From Chloroflexota bacterium (GTDB lineage: Bacteria > Chloroflexota > Anaerolineae > Aggregatilineales > Phototrophicaceae), in contig JAPOYT010000179.1 of NCBI GenBank assembly GCA_026706445.1, positions 1 through 35,851 on the forward strand: DNA of 35,851 nt, read 5' to 3'. Under the pieces are notes generated by a model, which worked only from the letters and a program-made list of their open reading frames with translations, did not search any database and had not been told where the DNA came from. A program made the position numbers and the translations under genes. Within the stretch, counting starts at the first letter, position 1. The number at the start of each line of letters is the position of its first letter. This document shows positions 25,521 to 32,717 of this stretch, one piece after another.

Positions 25521-25904
25521 ATGTCGATCAAGCGGGAACGAATGAGCGAGCGGATTCACCAGATTCTAAGCCAGTTGCTGCTGCGCGAGATTTCCGACCC
25601 GCGTTTGCAAGATATCACGGTGACCGATGTTGCGCTTGACCCCGAGTTGATGTACGCCAAAGTTTACGTTAGCGCCATGGGCGACGAGGATCGCGAATCC
25701 GAAGTAATGCATGGATTGCGGCGGGCGGCTGGCTTCCTGCGGCGCGAAGTTGGCAAACGAATACGCCTTCGCAATACGCCCGAGCTCCACTTCTACTGGG
25801 ACAGCACGCTTGCCCATGCCGATCGCATCAACGCGATTATCTCCAGCCTCGATATCCCGGCCGAAGTCACAGACGATGAGCGCAAAGACGGCGCGGCACA
25901 CTGA
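25521..25904 (+). CDS. rbfA: 30S ribosome-binding factor RbfA
   Basis: This 127-aa KH-like protein acts in late maturation of the 30S subunit and the 5' end of 16S rRNA. Signatures are RMSERIHQILSQLLLREISD (about residues 7-26), DPRLQDITVTDVALDPELMYAKVYVS, and the C-terminal RIRLRNTPELHFYWDSTLAH with the DRINAIISSL helix. AGGCGAG precedes the ATG. Its last 29 nt overlap the start of the nrnA-like gene in another frame. Confidence 0.95.
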   Translation: MSIKRERMSERIHQILSQLLLREISDPRLQDITVTDVALDPELMYAKVYVSAMGDEDRESEVMHGLRRAAGFLRREVGKRIRLRNTPELHFYWDSTLAHADRINAIISSLDIPAEVTDDERKDGAAH

Positions 25905-26880
25905 GCCGCAGTGGCAGCAAGCCGCTGATGCCATCGCCGCTGCCACGTCGATTCTGCTGGTCTCTCATATTGCGCCCGACGGAGACGCCGTCGGCTCTCT
26001 CTTGGGAATGGCCGGTCCCCTGCGCGACCGGGGCAAGGTTGTGACCGCGGCGATCGACGACGGTGTTCCGCCCGAGCTGCAATTCATCCCCCGCAGCGAC
26101 ATCGTAGCGTCGACGGTCGCTGCTGGCGAATTTGACCTAATGATTTCGCTGGATTCGAGCGACCTTGAACGCATCGGGCAAGCCGGCGCCTATGGCATGG
26201 CGCATTGTCGGCGGGTCATCAATCTCGACCATCACCCGACAAACACGCGCTTCGGCGATATTCATCTCATCGTTCCCGAAGCGGTCGCTGCTGTCGAAAT
26301 CGTCTATGATTTTCTCGCGCATCTTGGCTGGCGCATTTCGGCAACGGCGGCGCATGCGCTGCTGACCGGTCTGGTCACCGATACACAAGGATTTCGCATC
26401 AGCGCCACCAACAGTCGCACGCTTGAGATAGCGCAAGACCTCATGAGCAAAGGCGCCCCCCTATCGCAAATCATGGCGCAGACGCTCAATCGCCGATCAT
26501 TCAAAGAAGTTGAACTCTGGAAACTAGCGCTCCCGTCAGTTCGCCTGAAAGACGGATTGATCTACGCCGCAATTAGACAGTGCGATTTGAGACAGGTCGG
26601 CTTGCGAAAGGCCGGCGATGGCGGGCTGGTAAGCTACCTGGTAACGGTAGATCAAGCCAAAATCTCAATTGTCTTCAAGGAGTTGCCGGAAGGCAAAGTT
26701 GAGGTCGGCTTCCGCGCCAAGCCCGGCTACGATGTCGCCAGCCTCGCTTTCCAACTCGGTGGCGGCGGTCATACACTCGCTTCGGGTTGCACCATCGACG
26801 GCGACTTGCAGCAAGTTGAGGCGAAGGTGCTGCCGCTGGCGCATCAAGCGATTGCGGAAGGGGCTGGCTCGCTTGAGTGA
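25876..26880 (+). CDS. nrnA: DHH/DHHA1 phosphoesterase, NrnA-like (nanoRNase / pAp phosphatase)
   Basis: This 334-aa cytoplasmic enzyme of the NrnA group degrades very short RNA oligomers and dephosphorylates 3'-phosphoadenosine 5'-phosphate. Metal-binding motifs are SHIAPDGDAVGS (His31, Asp35, Asp37), DSSDLERIG, and the DHH triad at Asp118-His119-His120 (NLDHHPTN). GLVTDTQGFR follows. The C-terminal DHHA1 domain has GGGGHTLASGC. I start it at ATG 25876, inside the end of rbfA: the frame stays open further upstream, but those residues lie in the rbfA frame shadow and match nothing in the family. This gives the usual NrnA length. The end overlaps truB by 8 nt. Confidence 0.92.
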   Translation: MSAKTARHTEPQWQQAADAIAAATSILLVSHIAPDGDAVGSLLGMAGPLRDRGKVVTAAIDDGVPPELQFIPRSDIVASTVAAGEFDLMISLDSSDLERIGQAGAYGMAHCRRVINLDHHPTNTRFGDIHLIVPEAVAAVEIVYDFLAHLGWRISATAAHALLTGLVTDTQGFRISATNSRTLEIAQDLMSKGAPLSQIMAQTLNRRSFKEVELWKLALPSVRLKDGLIYAAIRQCDLRQVGLRKAGDGGLVSYLVTVDQAKISIVFKELPEGKVEVGFRAKPGYDVASLAFQLGGGGHTLASGCTIDGDLQQVEAKVLPLAHQAIAEGAGSLE

Positions 26881-27775
26881 ATTCCCGGCTGCCGGCTTTC
26901 TCAACCATAACAAGCCACTGCATCTAACCAGCCATGATGTCGTTGCGCATGTGCGGCGTCACTTCCGCACATTGACCGGATCGCGAAAGGTGGGGCATGC
27001 CGGCACGCTGGACCCCTTGGCGGAAGGCGTGCTGGTCATCTGCCTCGGCGCGGCGACGCGCCTAAGCGAATACATCATGCGCGGACGCAAGATCTATCGC
27101 GCAAAGATTACCCTTGGCGCAGCCACATCGACCTATGACGCAGCAGGCGAATTCGTGGAAGGCAAGCCCGCCGAGCGCCTAAGTCTGTCCGATATTCAGC
27201 GCGTCCTGCCCCAGTTCATTGGCGAAATTGAACAGGCGCCGCCGATGTACAGCGCCATCAAAGTGGGCGGCAAGAAACTTTACGAGTTGGCGAGGCAGGG
27301 GAAAACCATCGAGCGAAATCCGCGCGCGGTCACGATTCACGCGATAGCAGCGCACTCCTGGCGCAATCCGGTCCTTGAGCTCGAGATCGAATGCGGCTCT
27401 GGTGTCTATATCCGCAGCCTGGCGCATGACCTGGGCGCGGCGCTTGGCGTCGGCGGCTACCTGTCGGGCTTGATACGGACTGCCAGTGGCGCATTCAAAA
27501 TCGGCGACAGTCTGAGTCTTGATTCGATCACTGCCGACGGTGAATGGCTGCATCACATCATCTCGCCTTACGACGCGCTTGGGGATTACACTCGAGTGCG
27601 TCTCAAGACAGAAGAGATCGAAAATCTGCGATACGGCAGATTCATCCGCCGGCCGCCGGATATGGCTGATCACACTGTTTTCGCTTTTGACGCGACCAAT
27701 CGGCTTGCGGCCGTGCTCGAGCCTCGCGCCGAATTTTGGAAACCGCGCAAGGTTTTCTTAAGCGAAGCGATATAG
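26873..27775 (+). CDS. truB: tRNA pseudouridine(55) synthase TruB
   Basis: This 300-aa enzyme converts uridine 55 in the T loop of tRNAs to pseudouridine. Signatures are GFLNHNKPLHLTSHDVVAHV (residues 8-27), RKVGHAGTLDPLAEGVLVIC with the catalytic Asp47, YRAKITLGAATSTYDAAGE, QAPPMYSAIKVGGKKLYELA and CGSGVYIRSLAHDLG. The C-terminal part (about 235-300) is a short PUA-like tail. The start is TTG 26873: it sits 9 nt after GGAAGGGG (26856-26863), overlaps the nrnA stop, and no in-frame ATG precedes the conserved N-terminus. The frame is open further upstream, but that part is only the nrnA shadow. Confidence 0.94.
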   Translation: MSEFPAAGFLNHNKPLHLTSHDVVAHVRRHFRTLTGSRKVGHAGTLDPLAEGVLVICLGAATRLSEYIMRGRKIYRAKITLGAATSTYDAAGEFVEGKPAERLSLSDIQRVLPQFIGEIEQAPPMYSAIKVGGKKLYELARQGKTIERNPRAVTIHAIAAHSWRNPVLELEIECGSGVYIRSLAHDLGAALGVGGYLSGLIRTASGAFKIGDSLSLDSITADGEWLHHIISPYDALGDYTRVRLKTEEIENLRYGRFIRRPPDMADHTVFAFDATNRLAAVLEPRAEFWKPRKVFLSEAI

Positions 27776-27808
27776 AATGACAGCGAGCAGAACAAACGAG
27801 ACCTTACG

Positions 27809-28747
27809 ATGACCCACTTGCGCCGCCTGCAGGACGCGAATCCGGATGCTGATTCGCTTCTGAGCATTGGCGTATTTGATGGCGTGCACCTGGGGCACCG
27901 GCAGTTGATTCAGCGGCTGGTAGAACATGCGCGCGCCTCCGGGCGGTTGGCGATTGTGCTAAGTTTTCACCCGCATCCGGACAAGGTACTGGACCAAGTT
28001 AAAACTCGCTACTATTTGACGACCCCGGATCAACGCGCCGAGCTTCTGCTGCAACTTGGCGTCGACATCGTCATTACCCATCCATTTGACGACGAAACCC
28101 AACATCTGCCGGCGATCGAGTTCATTGATCGACTGGTCAAGCATTTGCGGCTTAAAGAATTGTGGGTAGGCGCCGATTTCGCCTTGGGTTTCCAACGCGA
28201 AGGCGATGTCGACTATCTGCGCGCGCAAGGCGAAAAACGCGGTTTCACGGTGAATGCGATGGACTTGATAGCGGCGCAAGCGAGCGACGAGTTTATCCGC
28301 AGTTCGACCGCGCGCGACCAGGTCCGCAACGGCAATATGCGGGCGGCGAAAGCCATGTTGGGGCGCGCCTACAGTCTCGAAGGCACAGTAATTGCCGGGC
28401 AGCAGCGTGGCCGCGCGATCGGCGTGCCGACAGCCAATCTCGCCGTTTGGTCGGAGCAGATCATCCCGGCGAATGGCGTCTACGCTACCTGGGCGCGCCT
28501 CGGCAGCGAGACTTTTCCAGCGGCGACCAATATCGGCCAGCGACCCACTTTCGCCGGCGACGATGTGACGATCGAAGCGCACTTGCTCGACTTTGATCGC
28601 GACATCTATGGCGAAAAACTGGAGTTAAGCTTTGTGAGACGTCTGCGGCCCGAACGGAAGTTTGGCGGCTTTGAGGAGCTGGTGAGGCAGATTCAAGCCG
28701 ATATCGCCGCCACAAGACGCAGCCTGCGGATCGACCAGCCTGGCTAG
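27809..28747 (+). CDS. ribF: Bifunctional riboflavin kinase / FAD synthetase RibF
   Basis: This 312-aa enzyme makes FMN from riboflavin and ATP, then FAD from FMN and ATP. The N-terminal nucleotidyltransferase has SIGVFDGVHLGHRQLIQRL (residues about 18-36) and LSFHPHPDKVL, and RSSTARDQVRNGNM closes it. The C-terminal kinase domain has GQQRGRAIGVPTANLAVW, NGVYATWARL, ATNIGQRPTF and EAHLLDFDRDIYGEKLEL. It begins 33 nt after truB with little sign of a Shine-Dalgarno. Its stop overlaps the era stop by 4 nt, tail to tail, so there is no room for a terminator between the two. Confidence 0.95.
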   Translation: MTHLRRLQDANPDADSLLSIGVFDGVHLGHRQLIQRLVEHARASGRLAIVLSFHPHPDKVLDQVKTRYYLTTPDQRAELLLQLGVDIVITHPFDDETQHLPAIEFIDRLVKHLRLKELWVGADFALGFQREGDVDYLRAQGEKRGFTVNAMDLIAAQASDEFIRSSTARDQVRNGNMRAAKAMLGRAYSLEGTVIAGQQRGRAIGVPTANLAVWSEQIIPANGVYATWARLGSETFPAATNIGQRPTFAGDDVTIEAHLLDFDRDIYGEKLELSFVRRLRPERKFGGFEELVRQIQADIAATRRSLRIDQPG

Positions 28748-29682
28748 CGGCGTCCTCGCTTCGGCATTCGATAGCCGGCCCGCCGCATAAATTCTTCATT
28801 GCTGCGCCAGTTTTTCTGGACTTTGACACGCGTTTCCAGACGAACGCGCGTTTCAAGCAAGGCTTCCAATTCGGCGCGAGACTCGACGCCGATCCGCTTG
28901 ATCATGGCGCCGCGCTTGCCAATGACGATGCCCTTCTGCGATCCGCGCTCGACATAAATGACAGCCTCGATATGCGTGATATCGCGCTTTTCGCGAAAGC
29001 GATCAATCACCACCGCAGTCGCATGAGGAATCTCGTCACTGGTCAGCTCGATGATCCGCTCGCGGATGATTTCAGCCGCGATGAAACGCAGATTGGAATC
29101 GCTCGCATGCTCAGCCGGATAAAAGCGCGGGCCCAATGGCAGCAGCGGAATCAGGCGCTCGATCAGGTCGGCGATTCCGCGCTTTTCCTTGGCGCTTGTC
29201 GGCAGTGCGCGCTCATGCTCGCATAGGGCAAGATATTCGGCGAAATCAGCTTCCGGGGAAACCAGGTCGACTTTGTTCAGGGCGAGTATTCGCGGCGTTT
29301 TAGGCGCGATCTTCGCCAGCAGCGCCGCGATATTCCGATCCTCCTGATTAGGCGGCTCGGACGCGTCCAAGATCCAGAGCGCGACATCGCAGTCCTTCAA
29401 GGCATCATGGGCGACCCCGATCATGTATTTGCCCATCAGTGTCTTCGGTTTGTGGATGCCCGGCGTATCGATAAAGAGGATCTGCGCCTCAGCCTTCGTG
29501 TAGATGCCCAGCTGCCGTTGGCGAGTCGTCTGCGGCTTGGCGGCGACGATTGCGATCTTTTGCTCGAGGATGGCGTTGATCAGTGTTGACTTGCCGACGT
29601 TGGGTCGCCCGACGACTGCAACCAGACCCGATCGATGATTCTCGCCCCAATCATCACTGAAAATCGAATCCAGCTCAGGCAT
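28744..29682 (-). CDS. era: GTPase Era, 16S rRNA-binding ribosome assembly factor
   Basis: This 312-aa GTPase binds the 3' end of 16S rRNA during 30S maturation. The G domain has G1 GRPNVGKST, G2 KPQTTRQRQLGIYT, G3 DTPGIHKP, G4 NKVD and G5 TSAKEKRGI. The C-terminal KH domain has YVERGSQKGIVIGKRGAMIK and ends in VKVQKNWRSNEEFMRRAGY. I start it at ATG 29682 (MPELDSIFSDDW), which overlaps the stop of the upstream gene by 8 nt, because the longer reading frame would run 27 residues into that gene and carry no Era features. Translation is probably coupled to the upstream gene. Confidence 0.95.
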   Translation of the reverse strand: MPELDSIFSDDWGENHRSGLVAVVGRPNVGKSTLINAILEQKIAIVAAKPQTTRQRQLGIYTKAEAQILFIDTPGIHKPKTLMGKYMIGVAHDALKDCDVALWILDASEPPNQEDRNIAALLAKIAPKTPRILALNKVDLVSPEADFAEYLALCEHERALPTSAKEKRGIADLIERLIPLLPLGPRFYPAEHASDSNLRFIAAEIIRERIIELTSDEIPHATAVVIDRFREKRDITHIEAVIYVERGSQKGIVIGKRGAMIKRIGVESRAELEALLETRVRLETRVKVQKNWRSNEEFMRRAGYRMPKRGRR

Positions 29683-30178
29683 TCTGGCGCCAAGAGCTAA
29701 GGCTGTCGAATCGAGGAAGGCGCCGCAAAATACGTTCGGGATATGATGCCGAATCCGCATCAATCAGAGCGGACAAAGCTGCGAAGGGCCGCTCATCCTC
29801 TGGTTGACCGTAAACGAAGACATCATAGGGATAATCAATGTCCAGCTGCTTGACAGCGACCATGTCTTCCACTCCATCATTTCGCAAGCCGCAGACATCG
29901 GCGCGCGGGTAGAGATGCGCGCTCTCCATTAGAAACGTCCAAGCCGCCTCGCCAATGAGCAATTCGCCATAATCGGCCACGACCAGATCCGGCACAATCG
30001 ATATATGAGGTTTGCCAAGATAAGTGATTCCGTACCGAATGGTCAACTCGCCTCGCGCGATTGCGGCGCCATCAGCCAATTCGGCCGACGATAGCAATGC
30101 CTTACCGTCGACCTCAGTCACCACCCCGGTCAACTGATCAGCGATGGGCTGACGCTGCATTGCGGATTTTCGCTTCAT
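29675..30178 (-). CDS. Conserved-looking hypothetical protein encoded just before era
   Basis: I do not recognise this 167-aa soluble protein. It is mixed alpha/beta in appearance with no signal peptide or membrane helix. Noticeable stretches are RYGITYLGKPHISIVPDLVV, a helix in LLIGEAAWTFLMESAHLYPR, a lone Cys in RADVCGLRND and the acidic VKQLDIDYPYDVFVYGQPED. It lies 8 nt after a small two-TM protein gene and overlaps era by 8 nt, so the three form one transcription unit. A second in-frame ATG (30160) could be the true start; neither has a clear Shine-Dalgarno. Coupling to era suggests a link with ribosome assembly, but that is inference only. Confidence 0.7.
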   Translation of the reverse strand: MKRKSAMQRQPIADQLTGVVTEVDGKALLSSAELADGAAIARGELTIRYGITYLGKPHISIVPDLVVADYGELLIGEAAWTFLMESAHLYPRADVCGLRNDGVEDMVAVKQLDIDYPYDVFVYGQPEDERPFAALSALIDADSASYPERILRRLPRFDSLSSWRQNA

Positions 30179-30186
30179 TGCTGGGG

Positions 30187-30513
30187 CTAATGGCGCTCAG
30201 GCTCCGCCGGCATGTTGATGTCGTCAAAGCGCTCAAATGGGCGCACCCAAGCCAGCCAGAACCCGATGGCGAGGATAAGCAAGAAGAAACCGACAACCAG
30301 CATCAAGCCCAGCGAATGCGTAGATTCCGCGTCCAAATTGGCGCCGTAAATTACGCCGATGCTGGCGCCCAAGATCAGCAGCGTCATGCCGGCGCCGCCC
30401 ACCATCGCCAAACCGTATTGTGTCAATTTGCTCGGCTGTTTTGCGCCACCGTTCTGATCGTCTGTCACTCGATAGCTGCTTTCAATAATGATACACTCTT
30501 GCGCTGGCGTCAT
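30187..30513 (-). CDS. Small membrane protein with two predicted TM helices
   Basis: I do not recognise this 108-aa protein. After a hydrophilic start (about 1-33) it has two membrane helices, LAMVGGAGMTLLILGASIGV and LGLMLVVGFFLLILAIGFWL, and a short charged tail (RPFERFDDINMPAEPERH). I chose ATG 30513 because AAGG lies 5 nt upstream; a TTG at 30546 would add 11 residues but has no Shine-Dalgarno. It is the first gene of the era unit and diverges from the phosphatase gene with about 40 nt between starts. Confidence 0.68.
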   Translation of the reverse strand: MTPAQECIIIESSYRVTDDQNGGAKQPSKLTQYGLAMVGGAGMTLLILGASIGVIYGANLDAESTHSLGLMLVVGFFLLILAIGFWLAWVRPFERFDDINMPAEPERH

Positions 30514-30555
30514 TTTGCCTTCGGCTAGCCAATCCGTCAAGTCCAAGGGGAGCTA

Positions 30556-31158
30556 ATGAGCGTAAGAAGGGTTCTCTTCATCCGTCACGGTCAGACAGAT
30601 TTTAATCGCGAGCGTCGGCTGCAAGGGGCGATGCCCGTTCCCCTGAACGAATGCGGCCGCTCGCAATCGCGGTCTCTGGCGGAGTATCTCAACGCGGTTC
30701 CAATCGATGCCATCTACAGCAGTCCGCGGTCGCGCGCGTTGGAAACAGCGCAGATTATCGGCGAGATCTTAGGACAGACTGTACGCCAGGACGAGCGTTT
30801 GGCGGAGATCGCATTCGGCGACTTTGAAGGGCATACCTTCGCCGAAGTCGAGGCGCGCTTTCCCGTCGCCTTCCGCAAGTGGCAGTCGGGATTTCGACCG
30901 TATCGAGTTCCGGGCGGCGAATCGCGGCTTGACGCGCAACGGCGGATGCAGGCAGCTTGGGATGATATCACTAGCAAAAGTGAATTAGAGACGGTTGCCT
31001 TGGTTGGGCACAGCTCGGCCATGATGATTCTGCTCGCATCGATGTTCGCCCAATTGCCCGATAAGCCGATGAAAAATACGTCAATAACGACTCTCGAACG
31101 ATTCGAGGACATTTGGCAGATCAGCGCCTTCGCCGAGGTGCCGCACGACGTGAAGTAG
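30556..31158 (+). CDS. Histidine phosphatase (phosphoglycerate-mutase-like) family protein
   Basis: This 200-aa enzyme has the catalytic RHG motif FIRHGQTDFNRERRLQG (residues about 7-23), where the histidine is phosphorylated. It also has YSSPRSRALETAQIIGEI, the acidic EIAFGDFEGHTFAEVEARF and the second histidine in ALVGHSSAMMILL. The family includes GpmB-like, CobC and other phosphatases, and the substrate cannot be assigned here; cobalamin or sugar-phosphate substrates are possible. AAGGGGAG at 30545-30552 precedes the ATG by 3 nt. Confidence 0.92.
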   Translation: MSVRRVLFIRHGQTDFNRERRLQGAMPVPLNECGRSQSRSLAEYLNAVPIDAIYSSPRSRALETAQIIGEILGQTVRQDERLAEIAFGDFEGHTFAEVEARFPVAFRKWQSGFRPYRVPGGESRLDAQRRMQAAWDDITSKSELETVALVGHSSAMMILLASMFAQLPDKPMKNTSITTLERFEDIWQISAFAEVPHDVK

Positions 31159-31194
31159 ACGAGATCGTCACTGAAAAATGACCTTGATTTCCAG

Positions 31195-31200
31195 TACAAT
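31195..31200 (+). promoter_or_regulatory. Possible -10 element of the mdh promoter
   Basis: TACAAT lies 43 nt before mdh and matches the -10 of the tRNA-Gly promoter. The -35 at 17-18 bp is weak (TGAAAA or CTGAAA around 31171-31177), so this is a moderate call resting on the -10 and the position after the phosphatase gene. Confidence 0.4.
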
Positions 31201-31242
31201 CTCGGCGGCTGTACAGATCTGAAACAGGAGAGGAACCAGGGA

Positions 31243-32229
31243 ATGACTCAACCTATACGGGTAGCGATTACCGGTGGCGCGGGCCAGATCGCCTATAACC
31301 TGCTATTCCGCATCGGCAATGGCGAAGTATTCGGCGCCGACCAGCCAGTTGCGCTGCAGATTCTGGAGATTCCACCGGCAATGGATGCGCTGCGCGGCGT
31401 GGTGATGGAACTCGAAGATAGCGCACAGCCGCTGCTGCAAGACATTCTGATTTCTGATGATCCGAACATGGCTTTCAAAGACGCCAATTGGGCAATCCTG
31501 GTAGGTGGCATGCCGCGCGGACCGGGCATGGAGCGCAGCGACTTGATCGCCGCCAATGGACCCATCTTTGTTGAACAGGGGCGCGCCCTGAACTCAAATG
31601 CAGCGGGCGACATTCGCGTACTGGTAGTGGTCAATCCCTGTAATTCCAACTGCCTCGTTGCCAAAGCCAACGCGCCTGATATTCCCGACGATCGCTTTTT
31701 CGCCATGACCCGGCTTGACGAGAACCGGGCAAAAGCCCAACTGGCGCTGAAGGCGCGCGCGCAAGTCTGCGAGGTCAGTAGAATCGCGATATGGGGCAAC
31801 CACAGCACGACTCAATTCCCTAACTTTGAGCACGCGCGTATCCGCGGGCAATCGGCCGAATCGATAATCGCCGACCGCGGCTGGCTGGAAGGCGAATTCA
31901 TGACGACCGTGCAGGATCGCGGCGCCGCCATCATCAAGGCGCGCGGCAAGAGCTCGGCTGCCAGCGCCGCCAACGCCGCCCTTGATACCATCCGCAGTCT
32001 TATCAATCCGACGCCTGCTGGCGACTGGTTCAGCGCCGCCATTCCCAGTGAGGGCAATCCCTATTGCGTGGCTGACGGGCTGATCTACTCATTCCCGCTG
32101 CGCAGGAGCGAAGACGGAAGAATTGCAGTTGTCGAGGGTCTTGAACTTAGCGCATACGCCTCGGCGAAAATCAAGGCTTCGGAAGCGGAACTGCTGTCCG
32201 AGCGCGAGGCGATTCAGCACTTGCTATAG
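31243..32229 (+). CDS. mdh: Malate dehydrogenase (NAD-dependent, type 2 / cytosolic-like)
   Basis: This 328-aa enzyme interconverts malate and oxaloacetate with NAD in the citric acid cycle. The Rossmann motif is [16 protein letters not shown] (residues 9-24), followed by LEIPPAM with the acidic residue that favours NAD. Substrate arginines are in [12 protein letters not shown] (Arg92, Arg98) and TRLDENRA (Arg162), with Asp159. The catalytic His187 is in WGNHSTTQ. The [10 protein letters not shown] segment and length fit the type 2 group shared by Proteobacteria and eukaryotic cytosol. AGGAGAGGA at 31226-31234 gives a strong Shine-Dalgarno. Confidence 0.96.
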   Translation: MTQPIRVAITGGAGQIAYNLLFRIGNGEVFGADQPVALQILEIPPAMDALRGVVMELEDSAQPLLQDILISDDPNMAFKDANWAILVGGMPRGPGMERSDLIAANGPIFVEQGRALNSNAAGDIRVLVVVNPCNSNCLVAKANAPDIPDDRFFAMTRLDENRAKAQLALKARAQVCEVSRIAIWGNHSTTQFPNFEHARIRGQSAESIIADRGWLEGEFMTTVQDRGAAIIKARGKSSAASAANAALDTIRSLINPTPAGDWFSAAIPSEGNPYCVADGLIYSFPLRRSEDGRIAVVEGLELSAYASAKIKASEAELLSEREAIQHLL

Positions 32230-32280
32230 GCGCGTTTAGAAGTGAAAAATCGGAGAATAATGCGCGCGCGGCCGCTGCAT

Positions 32281-32321
32281 TGAGACTTGGATATCGCGCG
32301 CCTAGGCCGAGCAAAGTCTCA
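32281..32321. repeat. Inverted repeat between the convergent mdh and pspC-like genes
   Basis: TGAGACTT (32281-32288) and AAGTCTCA (32314-32321) are perfect 8-bp complements with a 25-nt GC-rich loop. The right arm covers the stop codon of the pspC-like gene. Neither direction shows a T-tract, so it may be a bidirectional 3' mRNA hairpin rather than an intrinsic terminator. Confidence 0.4.
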
Positions 32322-32564
32322 GGCGATGTCCTCGTTCTTGGCTTTGTTCGACGTGGTTTGAACGAACTCAGGTTCTTCCGGCACAATCGCCCACATGATC
32401 ACATATAGCAGCAAACCGGGGCCGCCTGCGATGGCGAAGATCACCCACAGCAGCCGCACCAGCGTCGGATCAACTCCGAGGTAGTCGGCAACGCCGCCGC
32501 AGACGCCGGCAATCTGCTGGTCTTTGCGCGAGCGGTAGAGTCGCTTGTTGAGCTTGATCTTCAT
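32319..32564 (-). CDS. PspC-domain membrane protein
   Basis: This 81-aa protein is a stand-alone PspC domain: KRLYRSRKDQQIAGVCGGVA (residues 7-26), DYLGVDPTLVRLLWVIFAIA, then GPGLLLYVIMWAIVPEE with one or two short membrane helices. PspC proteins act in the phage-shock or envelope-stress response, sensing membrane damage. AAGGAG (32575-32580) lies 10 nt before the ATG. The leader contains two GC-rich hairpins. It converges with mdh. Confidence 0.92.
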   Translation of the reverse strand: MKIKLNKRLYRSRKDQQIAGVCGGVADYLGVDPTLVRLLWVIFAIAGGPGLLLYVIMWAIVPEEPEFVQTTSNKAKNEDIA

Positions 32565-32591
32565 CTGACCCTGTCTCCTTCTGGCAAGGGA

Positions 32592-32631
32592 CCCGAAATC
32601 GGGCTCGCCTCGTCCTGGGGTTGCGCCCAGG
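32592..32631 (-). promoter_or_regulatory. Two hairpins in the leader of the pspC-like gene
   Basis: On the minus strand, CCTGGG/CCCAGG pair over 6 bp with a 6-nt loop (32631-32614), and CCCG/CGGG pair with a 4-nt loop in CCCGATTTCGGG (32603-32592). They lie 12 nt upstream of the AAGGAG Shine-Dalgarno. They are short and GC-rich, so a chance origin is possible. Confidence 0.4.
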
Positions 32632-32717
32632 GGAATCTTATTCGCTGGTATTGTTATAGATGAATACGCTGAACAAGCCGCGTAGTTGCGCCGCGATGCG
32701 CGCTAATCCGCCATGAA

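Noticed and set aside
26669-26872. Upstream extension of truB in the open frame
   Set aside because: It lies in the nrnA coding region and matches no TruB sequence; TTG 26873 with a Shine-Dalgarno fits better.
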